Origin: an uncultured Myxococcales bacterium
Lineage (GTDB): Bacteria > Myxococcota_A > UBA9042
DNA length: 43,692 nt
NCBI GenBank assembly: GCA_903919145.1
Contig: CAIXGW010000350.1
Span: forward strand, 1-43,692
Direction: 5' to 3'
Shown: positions 1 through 12,824 of the stretch, one piece after another
Layout of the letters: each line of letters opens with the position of its first letter
Numbering within the stretch: position 1 is the stretch's first letter
Position numbers and translations under genes: made by a program
The notes under the pieces: model-generated
Told to the model about the DNA's origin: nothing
What the model saw: the letters and a program-made list of their open reading frames with translations, nothing else
The model's database searches: none

Positions 1-531
1 CAGGCCGATCAGCGCCACGGTTGACGGTGCGGCGCTGGGGCGCTCCGCGTACAAGCCGCGCAGCTGGCGGAGCACCGAGATCAGTGCGTCGTTCTGCAGG
101 GCGTCGATCTCGTCGAGCAGCAGCACCACCGGGCGCGGGCAATTGCGGCACCACTGGTGGATAAACTCGCTGATCAGATTGCCGGCGCTGGCTCCGACGG
201 GCGGCGGCTCTGGCCGCAGCTCCGCGGGCAGGTAGGTCTCGGCTTTGCGCAGGATGTCGGCCACGACGATGCGCTCGGCCGCCGCCGGGTCGTCGCGGTA
301 GGGCTCGCCAGCTTCGCAGGTGGCCCACAGCGCGGCGTAATTGCCAGAGTTGGTCAGCTCCTGGGCCAGGGCACGCATCGCCGTGGTCTTGCCGACCTGG
401 CGGGGGGCGTGCAGGACGAACCAGGCCTCGGCTTGGACCAGGCGGTGCACTTCCGGCAGTCGCGCAAGCGCCGACAGCGTGTAGTGCATTTCGACGCGGT
501 TGGGACCAGCGGTGTTGAAGTGGCGGGGCAT
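1..531 (-). CDS. AAA family ATPase, MPRHFNTAGP type (partial, cut by window edge)
   Basis: This is the first 177 codons of a P-loop ATPase reading leftward off the window. The protein opens with MPRHFNTAGP, then a Walker A loop (APRQVGKTT, about residues 45-53) and a Walker B segment (VVLLLDEIDAL, about 140-150). This matches the AAA-like ATPases common in Myxococcota and cyanobacteria that begin with this N-terminal signature; they are STAND/ORC-like, and their biological role is generally unknown. The start at 531 is supported by GGAGG nine bases upstream on the minus strand and by the conserved N-terminus. No frameshift is seen. The C-terminal part (sensor and winged-helix region expected) lies outside the window, so completeness cannot be judged. 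The next gene on the same strand is 575 bp upstream, so it is probably transcribed separately. Confidence 0.85.
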   Translation of the reverse strand, partial: MPRHFNTAGPNRVEMHYTLSALARLPEVHRLVQAEAWFVLHAPRQVGKTTAMRALAQELTNSGNYAALWATCEAGEPYRDDPAAAERIVVADILRKAETYLPAELRPEPPPVGASAGNLISEFIHQWCRNCPRPVVLLLDEIDALQNDALISVLRQLRGLYAERPSAAPSTVALIGL

Positions 532-1106
532 AGGCGGCGACCTCCGGCGGGCAAGATAGCACGGCTGGGATCGGCCGAGAACCGGCTCGGTCGGCGAAGC
601 GGCGGTGTCGCGCAAAGCGCCGAGGGCGGGGGCTTCTCGCTGGGTTTCAGCCTGTTGCGCCAAGAGTTGCGCGCGCAACTTCCGGCTGGCGTGGGGCGGA
701 TGCCGCGGGCGGGTCGCTATCCCCGGGCGCAGCGCGCGTGAGCCGCATCAAACGAATTCGCTGCCAACAACCTTGCCGCCAGGACTTGGGTCCACAACAG
801 GTTCGGAGCCGTCCGCGACATTCATGACCTCCAACTCAACGTAAGTACTCGCCGTGCCACATCACTGCCAGCGCAAGCGCGGCAACGCTTCTGGTCGACC
901 CCGACCAACGAATCGGCCAGGATCATCCCCTCGGCTCTCGGCTCGGCCCCGCGGCTTCCGGTAGGCGCGGAAGGATTTCGCAGCTGTTGGGGAGGCACGC
1001 TGATGCCGGAGTAGGGCTCCAGGCTGCGGGTACTGCGCCAAACGCGATCGGCTGGGCCCCGCCGTCCCCCGACTGCCAGGTAGCAGACGTTGAGCAAGCG
1101 AGCCCC
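532..1106. other. Intergenic stretch without a recognised gene
   Basis: This stretch separates two minus-strand ATPase genes. Open frames here look like GC-driven shadows with no recognisable motifs, and no good start with a ribosome binding site was found. Apart from the palindrome at 665-680, nothing could be assigned. Confidence 0.5.
665..680. promoter_or_regulatory. Perfect 16-bp palindrome (operator-like)
   Basis: AGTTGCGC/GCGCAACT is a perfect two-fold palindrome in non-coding DNA, 134 bp upstream of the start of the partial AAA ATPase. It could be a dimeric regulator site or chance in GC-rich DNA. No second copy was noticed in the window. Confidence 0.3.
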
Positions 1107-2300
1107 CTACCCTGCCAGCCAGCCAGCGACGCCATGCCACGGCACCAGATCGGCGCCGCCCCTCTCAGGCGCCGCCGCGCGGCCATCTTCACCGCCATAC
1201 ACAACCGCCGAGCGCAGCTTCTGTTGTCTGGCGAGCAGTTTTTTGGCCATGTCGTCAAGGCCGCGATTCCAGTCCGAGGCCCACGTCTCGCCGGACTTGC
1301 ATTCGATGGCAGTGCCGCCGCCGTTGCTGCCGGGGCGCACCAAGTCCACTTCGCGGCCGTTGTTGTCGCGCCAATGAAACCAGCCCGGCGTGTCGCCGCG
1401 GTTGAGGTCGAACTTGAGTGCCTCAACGGCAACCAGGTTTTCAAAGATCTGGCCGCGCGCCGAATGCAGTGCAAGCTCGGCCGGCGAGCGAATTCCCAGC
1501 AGTGCGCAAGCGAGCGCGGTGTCCCAAAAAAACAGCTTCGCCGCCTTCACTTCGCGCGATGCCAAATTGGCGTGCCACGGCTGCACCCGGACAGCCACAT
1601 AGGAGGTCTCAAGCGCGCTGATCCAGGCTGCGGCGGTGTTGTGGCTGATGCCAGCGTCTGCAGCCAAAGCGGCGAGATTCAGCAATTGACCAGTGCGGCC
1701 GGCACAGAGGCGCAAGAACCGCTGAAAGGCGGCGACATCGCTGACGCGCAGCACCTCGCGCACGTCTCTCTCTGCGTAACTGGCGATGTAGGCCGCGAGC
1801 CATTCTCCAATCGGTATGCCGCGGTCCCGCGGTGCCGGCCAACCGCCTTGGTGGGCCGCGTCATACCACGGGCCGCGCAGCAGAGCGGCGTGAGCAAGTT
1901 CTTCCAAGGAAAGCGGTAGCAGCTGTAGCAGCGCTGTGCGACCGGCCAGAGTCTGCGACACAGACTGCATCAACAGCAGGTTGTGGGACCCGGTGAGAAT
2001 CCACCGCCCTGGCTCCGGGCGCTCATCCACGTCCACCTGCAAGTAGCTCAGCAGATGGGGAACGCGCTGCACTTCGTCCAGGATCGCCCCAGTGGGCAGC
2101 GAGCGCAGCAAGGAGCGCGGATCGGCCAGCGCCAGCTCGCGCACATCCGGCAGCTCTAATGAAATATAAGGCTTTTCTGGAAACTGGCTTCGACACAGCG
2201 TCGTCTTGCCCGACTGGCGCGGTCCAGTCAATGTGACGATGGGCCAGCGGCTGGCGCGGGCAGCGAAGACAGGGGCAATCTTGCGAGGAATCGTTGGCAT
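1107..2300 (-). CDS. AAA_14 / DUF4143 family ATPase
   Basis: A 397-residue protein with the two-domain plan of the widespread AAA_14-DUF4143 ATPases. The N-terminal P-loop domain has Walker A (GPRQSGKTT, residues 26-34), Walker B (GAILDEVQR, about 71-79) and an arginine/sensor segment (ILTGSHNLLL). The C-terminal DUF4143 domain has a winged-helix-like segment (about residues 205-235) and a restriction-fold-like C-terminus with EVDLV and IECKSG. The latter resembles the E/D-x-K pattern of PD-(D/E)xK folds; catalysis is not proven for this family. Length is typical. The ATG at 2300 has no clear Shine-Dalgarno, and a TATAAT on the minus strand (2324-2319) would give a leader of only about a dozen bases. 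The promoter lies within and next to an unusually AT-rich inverted repeat. These ATPases are often accessory and horizontally mobile. Confidence 0.9.
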   Translation of the reverse strand: MPTIPRKIAPVFAARASRWPIVTLTGPRQSGKTTLCRSQFPEKPYISLELPDVRELALADPRSLLRSLPTGAILDEVQRVPHLLSYLQVDVDERPEPGRWILTGSHNLLLMQSVSQTLAGRTALLQLLPLSLEELAHAALLRGPWYDAAHQGGWPAPRDRGIPIGEWLAAYIASYAERDVREVLRVSDVAAFQRFLRLCAGRTGQLLNLAALAADAGISHNTAAAWISALETSYVAVRVQPWHANLASREVKAAKLFFWDTALACALLGIRSPAELALHSARGQIFENLVAVEALKFDLNRGDTPGWFHWRDNNGREVDLVRPGSNGGGTAIECKSGETWASDWNRGLDDMAKKLLARQQKLRSAVVYGGEDGRAAAPERGGADLVPWHGVAGWLAG

Positions 2301-2318
2301 GAACAGATTTTACCGATG

Positions 2319-2355
2319 ATTATACAATATGTCAATCCGATTGACATATTGTATA
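2319..2355 (-). promoter_or_regulatory. Promoter with perfect 16-bp inverted repeat
   Basis: Arms 2321-2336 and 2340-2355 (TATACAATATGTCAAT and its exact complement) are separated by CCG. A minus-strand TATAAT (2324-2319) overlaps the left arm, 19 bp before the ATG of the AAA_14/DUF4143 gene, so a protein bound to the palindrome would block transcription. The site is AT-rich in GC-rich DNA. Inference: an operator for repression or autoregulation, or the remnant end of an inserted element. Confidence 0.6.
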
Positions 2356-2755
2356 CATTGCGACCACTCACCTGCAACTCATTGAACTTAAGCGACTCAA
2401 TTGCAGACCAGCAAGCGCTTGGTCGACCGGCACAGACCGCGGCTGCGCGAAGGATGCGAACCCGAAGGGCAGCGTGCGACTGCCGTGGCCGCACCGCAGC
2501 GTCTGACCCACGGCGCTGGCGAAAGCGCCAGGTCGGCATGATCACCCCGCTGGGCGGCATGGTGCTGACGATCGACTGGCTCGTGCTCGCCTCGGCCACC
2601 AAGCGAGCCCCTTGGCCGTGGTGTCAATTGGATGGCACCTCAGGGCTGCGCAGGTTGGCAATTGTTCTCAGCAGGTTCGCAGCGTTGACCCCAAACGCTG
2701 GGGTGGCGTAGGCTCATTTTTCGGGCGGGGTCCCTGCCCCCAATGGATAGACACC
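2356..2755. other. Intergenic stretch upstream of the large hybrid kinase
   Basis: No convincing gene is seen. A hairpin CAGCGTT/AACGCTG (2680-2686 and 2694-2700, 7-base loop) lies about 55 bp before the kinase start and may sit in its leader. An open frame extends the kinase upstream to 2612, but those 48 residues look non-protein-like. Confidence 0.45.
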
Positions 2756-7630
<4,875 letters not shown>

Positions 7631-7679
7631 ACCCGAGCCCGGCCGCATTTGAATGGCCCCGATGGCTACGCCGCCCACA

Positions 7680-7699
7680 AATTGTCTGCATTGACAATT
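7680..7699. promoter_or_regulatory. Inverted repeat with TTGACA in the kinase intergenic region
   Basis: AATTGTC (7680-7686) and GACAATT (7693-7699) form perfect 7-bp arms around a 6-base spacer between two hybrid kinase genes. TTGACA at 7691-7696 matches a sigma-70 -35 hexamer, but no good -10 follows at 16-18 bp. It could be a regulator site for the downstream kinase or a small hairpin. Confidence 0.35.
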
Positions 7700-7857
7700 C
7701 GAATGCAAAGACCGTCAACCGAGCTCCGCGATCGCTCTTGACCATGACACGCCGACCGCAGAGGGCTACTATCTGCGGGTTTGTCTGGTGCTGGCACCAA
7801 GCTGGCCCCGTGCCCCGCGGCGCCAGACAAGGTTGGACCCCGCACCCAAAGAAGCCG

Positions 7858-9963
7858 ATGCTTGATTTGTCCGACACGCCCCCCGCTCCTCCCGCCCTTG
7901 GCCCACCCAGCGCCAACAGCACCGACATGGCTGATTCTTCAGAAAAATTGATCCAGCTGGCTCGCTTGGCGCTCAAGGTAGCCCAGGGACGTTGGGCTGC
8001 CGTGGTGCTGGAATCTGAGGGAGCGCTGTGGTGCGCGGCGGCCGCGGGCCAAGTCTCACCTGCGCTGCTGGCGGCGATCAGCACCGAAACCAGCTTGGCG
8101 CCCTCCCAGTGGCACAGTGCCGCCGCGATGGGCAGTGCGGCTTTAGGCCTTTGCCAGGCCGATCCGCAGCTGCGCTGGCTGGCCTACCTGCCATTGCTCG
8201 CGGCGCGTTCGCAGCCCTGGGGAACTCTGCGGGTGGCAGCGGAAGAAGCCTCAGCCGACGTGCTGGCTGACCTGGCTTGGCTGACCCGGGGCACGGCCGA
8301 ACAGCTAGCGGCGGCACACGCGACGCAGGACCTGCGGCTGGCGACGATTCGCCTGGAGTCTCTGGTCACAAACCTGCGGGACGGGCTGCTTGTCGAGGAC
8401 GAGAATGGCCGGGTGACCCATGCAAACAAGCAGTTCTGCGACCTTTTCGGCATCCCGGCGCCCCCAGAGTGGCTACAGGGCCAGCTCTGCGTGAACCTGA
8501 TGGCCCAAGCCGGCCCTTTGGTGGGGGACATTGGCACCTTCATGGCGCGGGTCAACCAGTTGCTCGCCGAGCACCAGCTTGTGACCGGCGAGATGATTGT
8601 GCTGAGCGACGAGCGGGTCCTGCAGCGCGATTTTATCCCCTACGATGACGGCACGGGCAGGCATGCTCGGATGTGGCAGTACCGCGACATTACGGCGAGG
8701 GTGCGCGCTGAGATGGCCGAACACGCACATGCAGAGCAACTGGCCGCCGCCAATGCCCAGCTAGAAGCGGCGACCCGTCTCAAAGACGAATTCCTCGCGT
8801 CGATGAGCCACGAACTGCGCACGCCGCTCAACGTGGTGCTTGGCATGAGCGAGGCGTTGGCGGATCAGGTATTTGGCACCATTCGCCCTGAACAGCTTCG
8901 CCCCCTCCAGGCAATTTCTGAAAGTGGCCAGCACTTGCTGGCGATGATCAATGACTTGCTGGATCTGGCGCGGATCGGCGCCGGTGAGCTGGAACTGGAC
9001 CTCGACACCATAGACGTCAGCTCTCTGATGACCTCCACGGCTCACCTGCTTCGCGCGGCCGCCGCTCGCAAGCAGGTTTCGCTCAGCGTGCACATGTCTC
9101 CAGGGATACCTCTGGTGGTGGCCGACGCGCGGCGGCTGAAGCAAATCCTTGTGAACTTGATCGACAACGGCATCAAGTTCACAGCCGAGGGCGGCTCCGT
9201 TGGCCTGGAGGTCGGCCTTGACGCTGCGGCCAACACCCTGGAATTGAGCGTGTGGGACACGGGCCAGGGCATCGCCGCGGCGGACATTGCCAAGCTTTTT
9301 AAGCCCTTTGCCCAGCTTGAATCCGGCCTGAACCGCAAGCACCAGGGTGCGGGCATGGGACTCATGATGGCGGAGCGGCTGGCAACCCTGCACAGTGGCT
9401 GGCTAAGTGTCGTCAGCGAATTGGGCCGGGGTTCGCGCTTCACCGTGCATTTGCCGCTGCACCGCGCGCCAGCGGGTCAACACAGCGCCGCGCCCGCGGC
9501 GGATGGCCCCGCGGCCGGCCTTTGGCCAGCGACGATGCCAACGCCGGGGCCCTACTCCAACGCCACCGAAGCGCAAGCGCCTCTTGTGCTGATTGCGGAC
9601 GACAACGACCTGAACCTGGAAATCATCCAGAGATTCTTGATTACCAAAGGCTATCGCGTGGCAGCCGCGCGAGATGGTCAAGCAGCGCTCGCCTTGGCGG
9701 CACTGGTCAAGCCGGCGGTCGTGCTGATGGACGTGCAGATGCCGGGGATGGACGGCCTGGAGGCGACTCGGCGTATGCGCCAGGATCCTCAGCTGATGCA
9801 CCTGCCGGTGATTGCCCTGACCGCCCTGGCCATGGAAGGCGATCGCGAGCGGTGCATGGCCGCTGGGGCCACCGCTTACCTAGCCAAGCCGGTAAGCTTG
9901 AGGCTTTTGGCTCGGTTGCTGCAGCGCTACCTGCAGGGCGGATCAGCAGACTCTGACACTTGA
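7858..9963 (+). CDS. Soluble hybrid histidine kinase (GAF-like, PAS, HisKA, HATPase, REC)
   Basis: A 701-residue cytoplasmic hybrid kinase. An N-terminal GAF-like region (about residues 25-150, weakly conserved) is followed by a PAS domain (about 160-285), a short helix, HisKA with His318 in MSHELRTPLN, HATPase_c (NGIKF, DTGQGIA, GAGMGL) and a C-terminal receiver with Asp625 (LMDVQMPGMDG) and a conserved AKP. No transmembrane segment is present. The frame is open upstream to a TTG at 7738, but those residues are unlike a folded domain; ATG 7858 or ATG 7927 are the plausible starts and neither has a strong ribosome site. Its kinase core and receiver closely resemble those at 10149-11459 and 14458-16203, which suggests local duplication. 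It ends convergent to the next kinase, with repeat copies between them. Confidence 0.93.
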   Translation: MLDLSDTPPAPPALGPPSANSTDMADSSEKLIQLARLALKVAQGRWAAVVLESEGALWCAAAAGQVSPALLAAISTETSLAPSQWHSAAAMGSAALGLCQADPQLRWLAYLPLLAARSQPWGTLRVAAEEASADVLADLAWLTRGTAEQLAAAHATQDLRLATIRLESLVTNLRDGLLVEDENGRVTHANKQFCDLFGIPAPPEWLQGQLCVNLMAQAGPLVGDIGTFMARVNQLLAEHQLVTGEMIVLSDERVLQRDFIPYDDGTGRHARMWQYRDITARVRAEMAEHAHAEQLAAANAQLEAATRLKDEFLASMSHELRTPLNVVLGMSEALADQVFGTIRPEQLRPLQAISESGQHLLAMINDLLDLARIGAGELELDLDTIDVSSLMTSTAHLLRAAAARKQVSLSVHMSPGIPLVVADARRLKQILVNLIDNGIKFTAEGGSVGLEVGLDAAANTLELSVWDTGQGIAAADIAKLFKPFAQLESGLNRKHQGAGMGLMMAERLATLHSGWLSVVSELGRGSRFTVHLPLHRAPAGQHSAAPAADGPAAGLWPATMPTPGPYSNATEAQAPLVLIADDNDLNLEIIQRFLITKGYRVAAARDGQAALALAALVKPAVVLMDVQMPGMDGLEATRRMRQDPQLMHLPVIALTALAMEGDRERCMAAGATAYLAKPVSLRLLARLLQRYLQGGSADSDT

Positions 9964-9994
9964 GGTTCGCCGGGCGAGGCGCGCCAAGCGCGTC

Positions 9995-10130
9995 TAGTAG
10001 CCAAGACCATTCATTCGATCCGGGCTACGCCCGGTTCTTGTTCACAGGTCTTGGCTACTACTGCTGGGTCTTTTTCCGTGCCCCAAACCGCGTCCGTTCC
10101 GGAACCCGCAACGAACTTGGGGTTTGGGGC
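9995..10130. repeat. REP-like nested palindromic repeat, copy 1 (full unit)
   Basis: The first hairpin has perfect 14-bp outer arms (9995-10008 and 10047-10060) enclosing a 6-bp inner stem CCGGGC/GCCCGG (10020-10025 and 10029-10034, loop TAC). The second hairpin has 10-bp arms GCCCCAAACC/GGTTTGGGGC (10080-10089 and 10121-10130) around the palindrome GTTCCGGAAC (10096-10105). The whole unit recurs at 20173, and the first hairpin recurs at once at 10133. It lies between two convergent kinase genes, typical of REP/BIME-type intergenic repeats. Confidence 0.85.
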
Positions 10131-10132
10131 CC

Positions 10133-10198
10133 TAGTACCCAAGACCATTCATTCGATCCGGGCTACGCCCGGTTCTTGTTCCCAGGTCTTGGCTACTA
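10133..10198. repeat. REP-like nested palindromic repeat, copy 2 (first hairpin only)
   Basis: This is nearly identical to 9995-10060: outer arms 10133-10146 and 10185-10198 with one mismatch, and the same inner CCGGGC/GCCCGG stem. It lacks the second hairpin. The minus-strand kinase gene runs into it and stops inside it. Confidence 0.85.
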
Positions 10199-11459
10199 CT
10201 GCATCTGGAGGAGAAAGTCCGGTGATCTCGCCAAGCATGTGGACCAATTCACGCAACCTTATGGGTTTACTCATGTACTGATCAGCCCCGGCGGCCAAGC
10301 ATCGGCTGCGGTCGGCAGCCATGGCCAGTGCGGTCACCGCGATGATCGGCGTCATGGCCGTGGCCGGCTGGGCCCGCAGCCTCTGAATTGCCTCCAGACC
10401 GTCCATGCCGGGCATCTGGATGTCCATCAGCACCGCGTCCGGGCGCAATCGCTCGACCAATGCAATCCCCTGCAGCCCTGAGTCCGCCTGCTCGACGCAA
10501 AAACCTTTGGATAGCAAGAACGTCGCCACCATTTCTCGGTTGATGTCGTTGTCATCGACCACCACAACCAGCTTGGGGGCTGGCCCTTGCCGCGGCTGAG
10601 GATCTTCATCGGGGGCGCTGGACTCTAGGGCCGCCAGCGCGACCTTGCCCACTGGCAGCAGAACAACGAAGTGGGCGCCTCCGCCTATCGCAGTCTGCAC
10701 GCGCACCTGACCGCGGTGCAGGTCGACGAGGCTGCGAACCAGCGCCAACCCGAGCCCAAATCCACCATGGTTTCTTTGACCTGCAGATCCCAGCTGCACA
10801 TATGGCTGAAAGACTTGCTCGCGGTCCTCTTCCGCAATGCCGGGGCCCTGATCGCAAACCGAGACTTCGACGACGCCCTCTGCACGGCGACGCACTTCTA
10901 TGCCGACGGCGCCGCCCTTGGGGCTGAACCGCACGGCGTTGCTCAGCAAATTGAGAAAGACCTGCTTAAGCCGCACGCCATCCCCAGCAATAAGCCCTAT
11001 AACTCCATGCACCTGCAGATCAACGCGCACGCCAGCGTGATCGGCCACTGGGCGTATCAGCCGGACTGCCACGTCGCAAACCCCCGGCAGATCCACCGGA
11101 CCGCTTTCCAGTGTCAGACGACCCAGCGAGATCCGAGTAAGGTCAAGGAGATCATTGATCAGCGACAGGACATGGCGGCCGCTGTCGTCGATGGTGCGCA
11201 ACTGCGCCAACTGCAGGTCTGAGAGAGGGCCAAACGTGCCGTGGCGCAGAGCTTCCGTCAATCCCAGGACGGCGCCGAGCGGCGTGCGGAACTCGTGGCT
11301 CAGCGACCCCAAGAACGCGTCTTTGGCGCGCAGCACACGCCGCAACTCGGTTATCTGAAGAGACAACTCGGCAAATTCGGCTTCCGTGCGCGGTGCGGGC
11401 GACTCTTGGGCGGTCAGTCGCTCTCGCATGGGCCGGTCTGGCGCCTGGGAGGTGTTCAT
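10149..11459 (-). CDS. Hybrid histidine kinase without sensor domain (coiled coil, HisKA, HATPase, REC)
   Basis: A 436-residue cytoplasmic kinase. After a short coiled-coil-like N-terminus (residues 20-48) come HisKA with His55 (LSHEFRTPLG), HATPase_c (SNAVRF, DQGPGIA, GFGLGL) and a receiver with Asp346 (LMDIQMPGMDG) and SKP. There is no recognisable input domain, so it probably gets its signal from a partner. The best candidate is the REC-kinase encoded 35 bp upstream on the same strand. AGGAAGG just before the ATG supports the start. The last 16 or so residues (about 421-436) are encoded by the REP-like repeat, meaning the original stop was lost or the repeat inserted at the 3' end. The core is paralogous to the kinases at 7858 and 14458. 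Confidence 0.93.
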   Translation of the reverse strand: MNTSQAPDRPMRERLTAQESPAPRTEAEFAELSLQITELRRVLRAKDAFLGSLSHEFRTPLGAVLGLTEALRHGTFGPLSDLQLAQLRTIDDSGRHVLSLINDLLDLTRISLGRLTLESGPVDLPGVCDVAVRLIRPVADHAGVRVDLQVHGVIGLIAGDGVRLKQVFLNLLSNAVRFSPKGGAVGIEVRRRAEGVVEVSVCDQGPGIAEEDREQVFQPYVQLGSAGQRNHGGFGLGLALVRSLVDLHRGQVRVQTAIGGGAHFVVLLPVGKVALAALESSAPDEDPQPRQGPAPKLVVVVDDNDINREMVATFLLSKGFCVEQADSGLQGIALVERLRPDAVLMDIQMPGMDGLEAIQRLRAQPATAMTPIIAVTALAMAADRSRCLAAGADQYMSKPIRLRELVHMLGEITGLSPPDAVVAKTWEQEPGVARIE

Positions 11460-11494
11460 GGCCTTCCTGAAGCTGAAGATCAGCAGGTTGCTCT

Positions 11495-12622
11495 CTACTG
11501 CAGTTCTGCCTGGTGCAGGCCAAGGCCGCAGGGCAATTCGAGCGTGAAGGTCGCACCGCCGTCAGGCCGATCGGCCACAAGGATTTCGCCGCTGTGGACT
11601 TGAGCGGCGAATCGGCAAAAGGCCAAGCCCAGCCCCAGCTGCGGCACGTCCTCGCGAACCTGCGGCAAAGTGGCGTAGCGGGCAAAAATTCGCTCCCGGT
11701 CTGCCACCGGCACGCCTGGGCCGCGATCGGCCACCGAAAGCTGCAGCCGCGAACCGTCGCTGGCGTTGACCGTCTGCAGCGACAACTCTACCGCGGTGCC
11801 CTCATCGGTATACTTGATGGCATTGGAGAGGAGGTTCTCGATCGCACGCTGCAGCAGCTGCTCATCGCCACGCACCCAACTGGCGCGGGCCTCTGCGTCA
11901 GGTTCAACTACCACGAGCTTGACTTGGCGCTGATGGGCCAGCGGGCGAAGCAGCCGCACTGCCTCTCGGGCCAAGGCGAACACCGCGACTTGAGCTACAT
12001 GGCCTTCATCAGCATCACGGCGGTCCGCTTGGCCGATGGCCACCATCTGCCCCACCATCGCCACCAACCGCTTTGCGGCGTTGCGGGCGTCGCCTAGGGA
12101 TTCCGCGTGCGGGCTGTCGGGACCAAAGGCATTGCGCATACTCCAGAGATTGGCGTGCAGCGCCGCCAGTGGCGAGCGAAAATCGTGGATTAACATGTGC
12201 ACAAGCTCGCGCTGGATGCGGTTGGCCCGTTCGAGCTCGTCGCGCATTCGCTTGAGTCGGGCCATTGCCGCTACCCTGGCTCGGAGCTCGACACCGGAGA
12301 CCGGCTTGGTCAAGAAGTCGACCGCCCCTGCCTCCAGGCCGCGCAGCACCTCGTCGCGTCCGCTGAGCGCAGTCAACAGAATGACAGGGATGTGGCGGGT
12401 CGCTGGGTCGGCCTGGAGCAAACGACAGGTCGCGTAGCCGTCGAGGTCGGGCATCATCACGTCAAGCAAGATGATGTCTGGCCTCTCCGTCAAGGCCAAT
12501 GAAATCCCTAACTTTCCCGAAGTTGCCAGCACAACAACCGCCGACGCCCCGGCGAGTTGGGCCGCCGTCGTCAGACGAATCGCCTCTTCATCATCAATGA
12601 CAAGGACCTTGATGTTCTGCAT
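11495..12622 (-). CDS. Response regulator-histidine kinase (REC, HisKA, HATPase)
   Basis: A 375-residue cytoplasmic protein with an N-terminal receiver (DDE at 10-12, Asp54 in LLDVMMP, TKP at 105-107). A helical linker follows, then a HisKA-like domain with His146 in the variant H-box IHDFRSPL and an HATPase_c domain (NLLSNAIKY, DRGPGVP, GLGLAF). Kinases of this REC-first plan are typically switched by phosphorylation of their own receiver and pass signals within a network. AAGGG shortly before the ATG supports the start at 12622. It is the first gene of a two-gene minus-strand operon with the kinase at 11459 (35-bp gap) and is divergent from the sigma-54 activator gene. Confidence 0.93.
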   Translation of the reverse strand: MQNIKVLVIDDEEAIRLTTAAQLAGASAVVVLATSGKLGISLALTERPDIILLDVMMPDLDGYATCRLLQADPATRHIPVILLTALSGRDEVLRGLEAGAVDFLTKPVSGVELRARVAAMARLKRMRDELERANRIQRELVHMLIHDFRSPLAALHANLWSMRNAFGPDSPHAESLGDARNAAKRLVAMVGQMVAIGQADRRDADEGHVAQVAVFALAREAVRLLRPLAHQRQVKLVVVEPDAEARASWVRGDEQLLQRAIENLLSNAIKYTDEGTAVELSLQTVNASDGSRLQLSVADRGPGVPVADRERIFARYATLPQVREDVPQLGLGLAFCRFAAQVHSGEILVADRPDGGATFTLELPCGLGLHQAELQ

Positions 12623-12824
12623 TACCCTTCATCCGTAGGTGGTTACGTCAACTGCCTGGGGCATGTGGCCATCTGCGCGGGCGAGGCAGTCGGCATGGCG
12701 GGCCCCCTTCATATTGTCTACACTTCAGGTCATAGAGGCGAGGGGAGTGGACCGCCCACCGCACCTCAGCAGGCGCCTCTTAGCTGTAGCAAGGTCCGTG
12801 CCAATACGCGAACTAGAGGCCTCA
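12623..12824. promoter_or_regulatory. Divergent promoter region between kinase operon and NtrC-type regulator
   Basis: This 202-bp region must hold the promoters for both the leftward kinase operon and the rightward activator. No clear sigma-70 pair and no TGGCAC-N5-TTGC sigma-54 site was found by eye. An open frame through it extends the activator upstream but is not protein-like. Confidence 0.45.

Noticed and set aside
12639..12824. 62 extra N-terminal codons on the sigma-54 activator
   Set aside because: Residues are not protein-like and the receiver begins right after ATG 12825, which has AGAGG at proper spacing.
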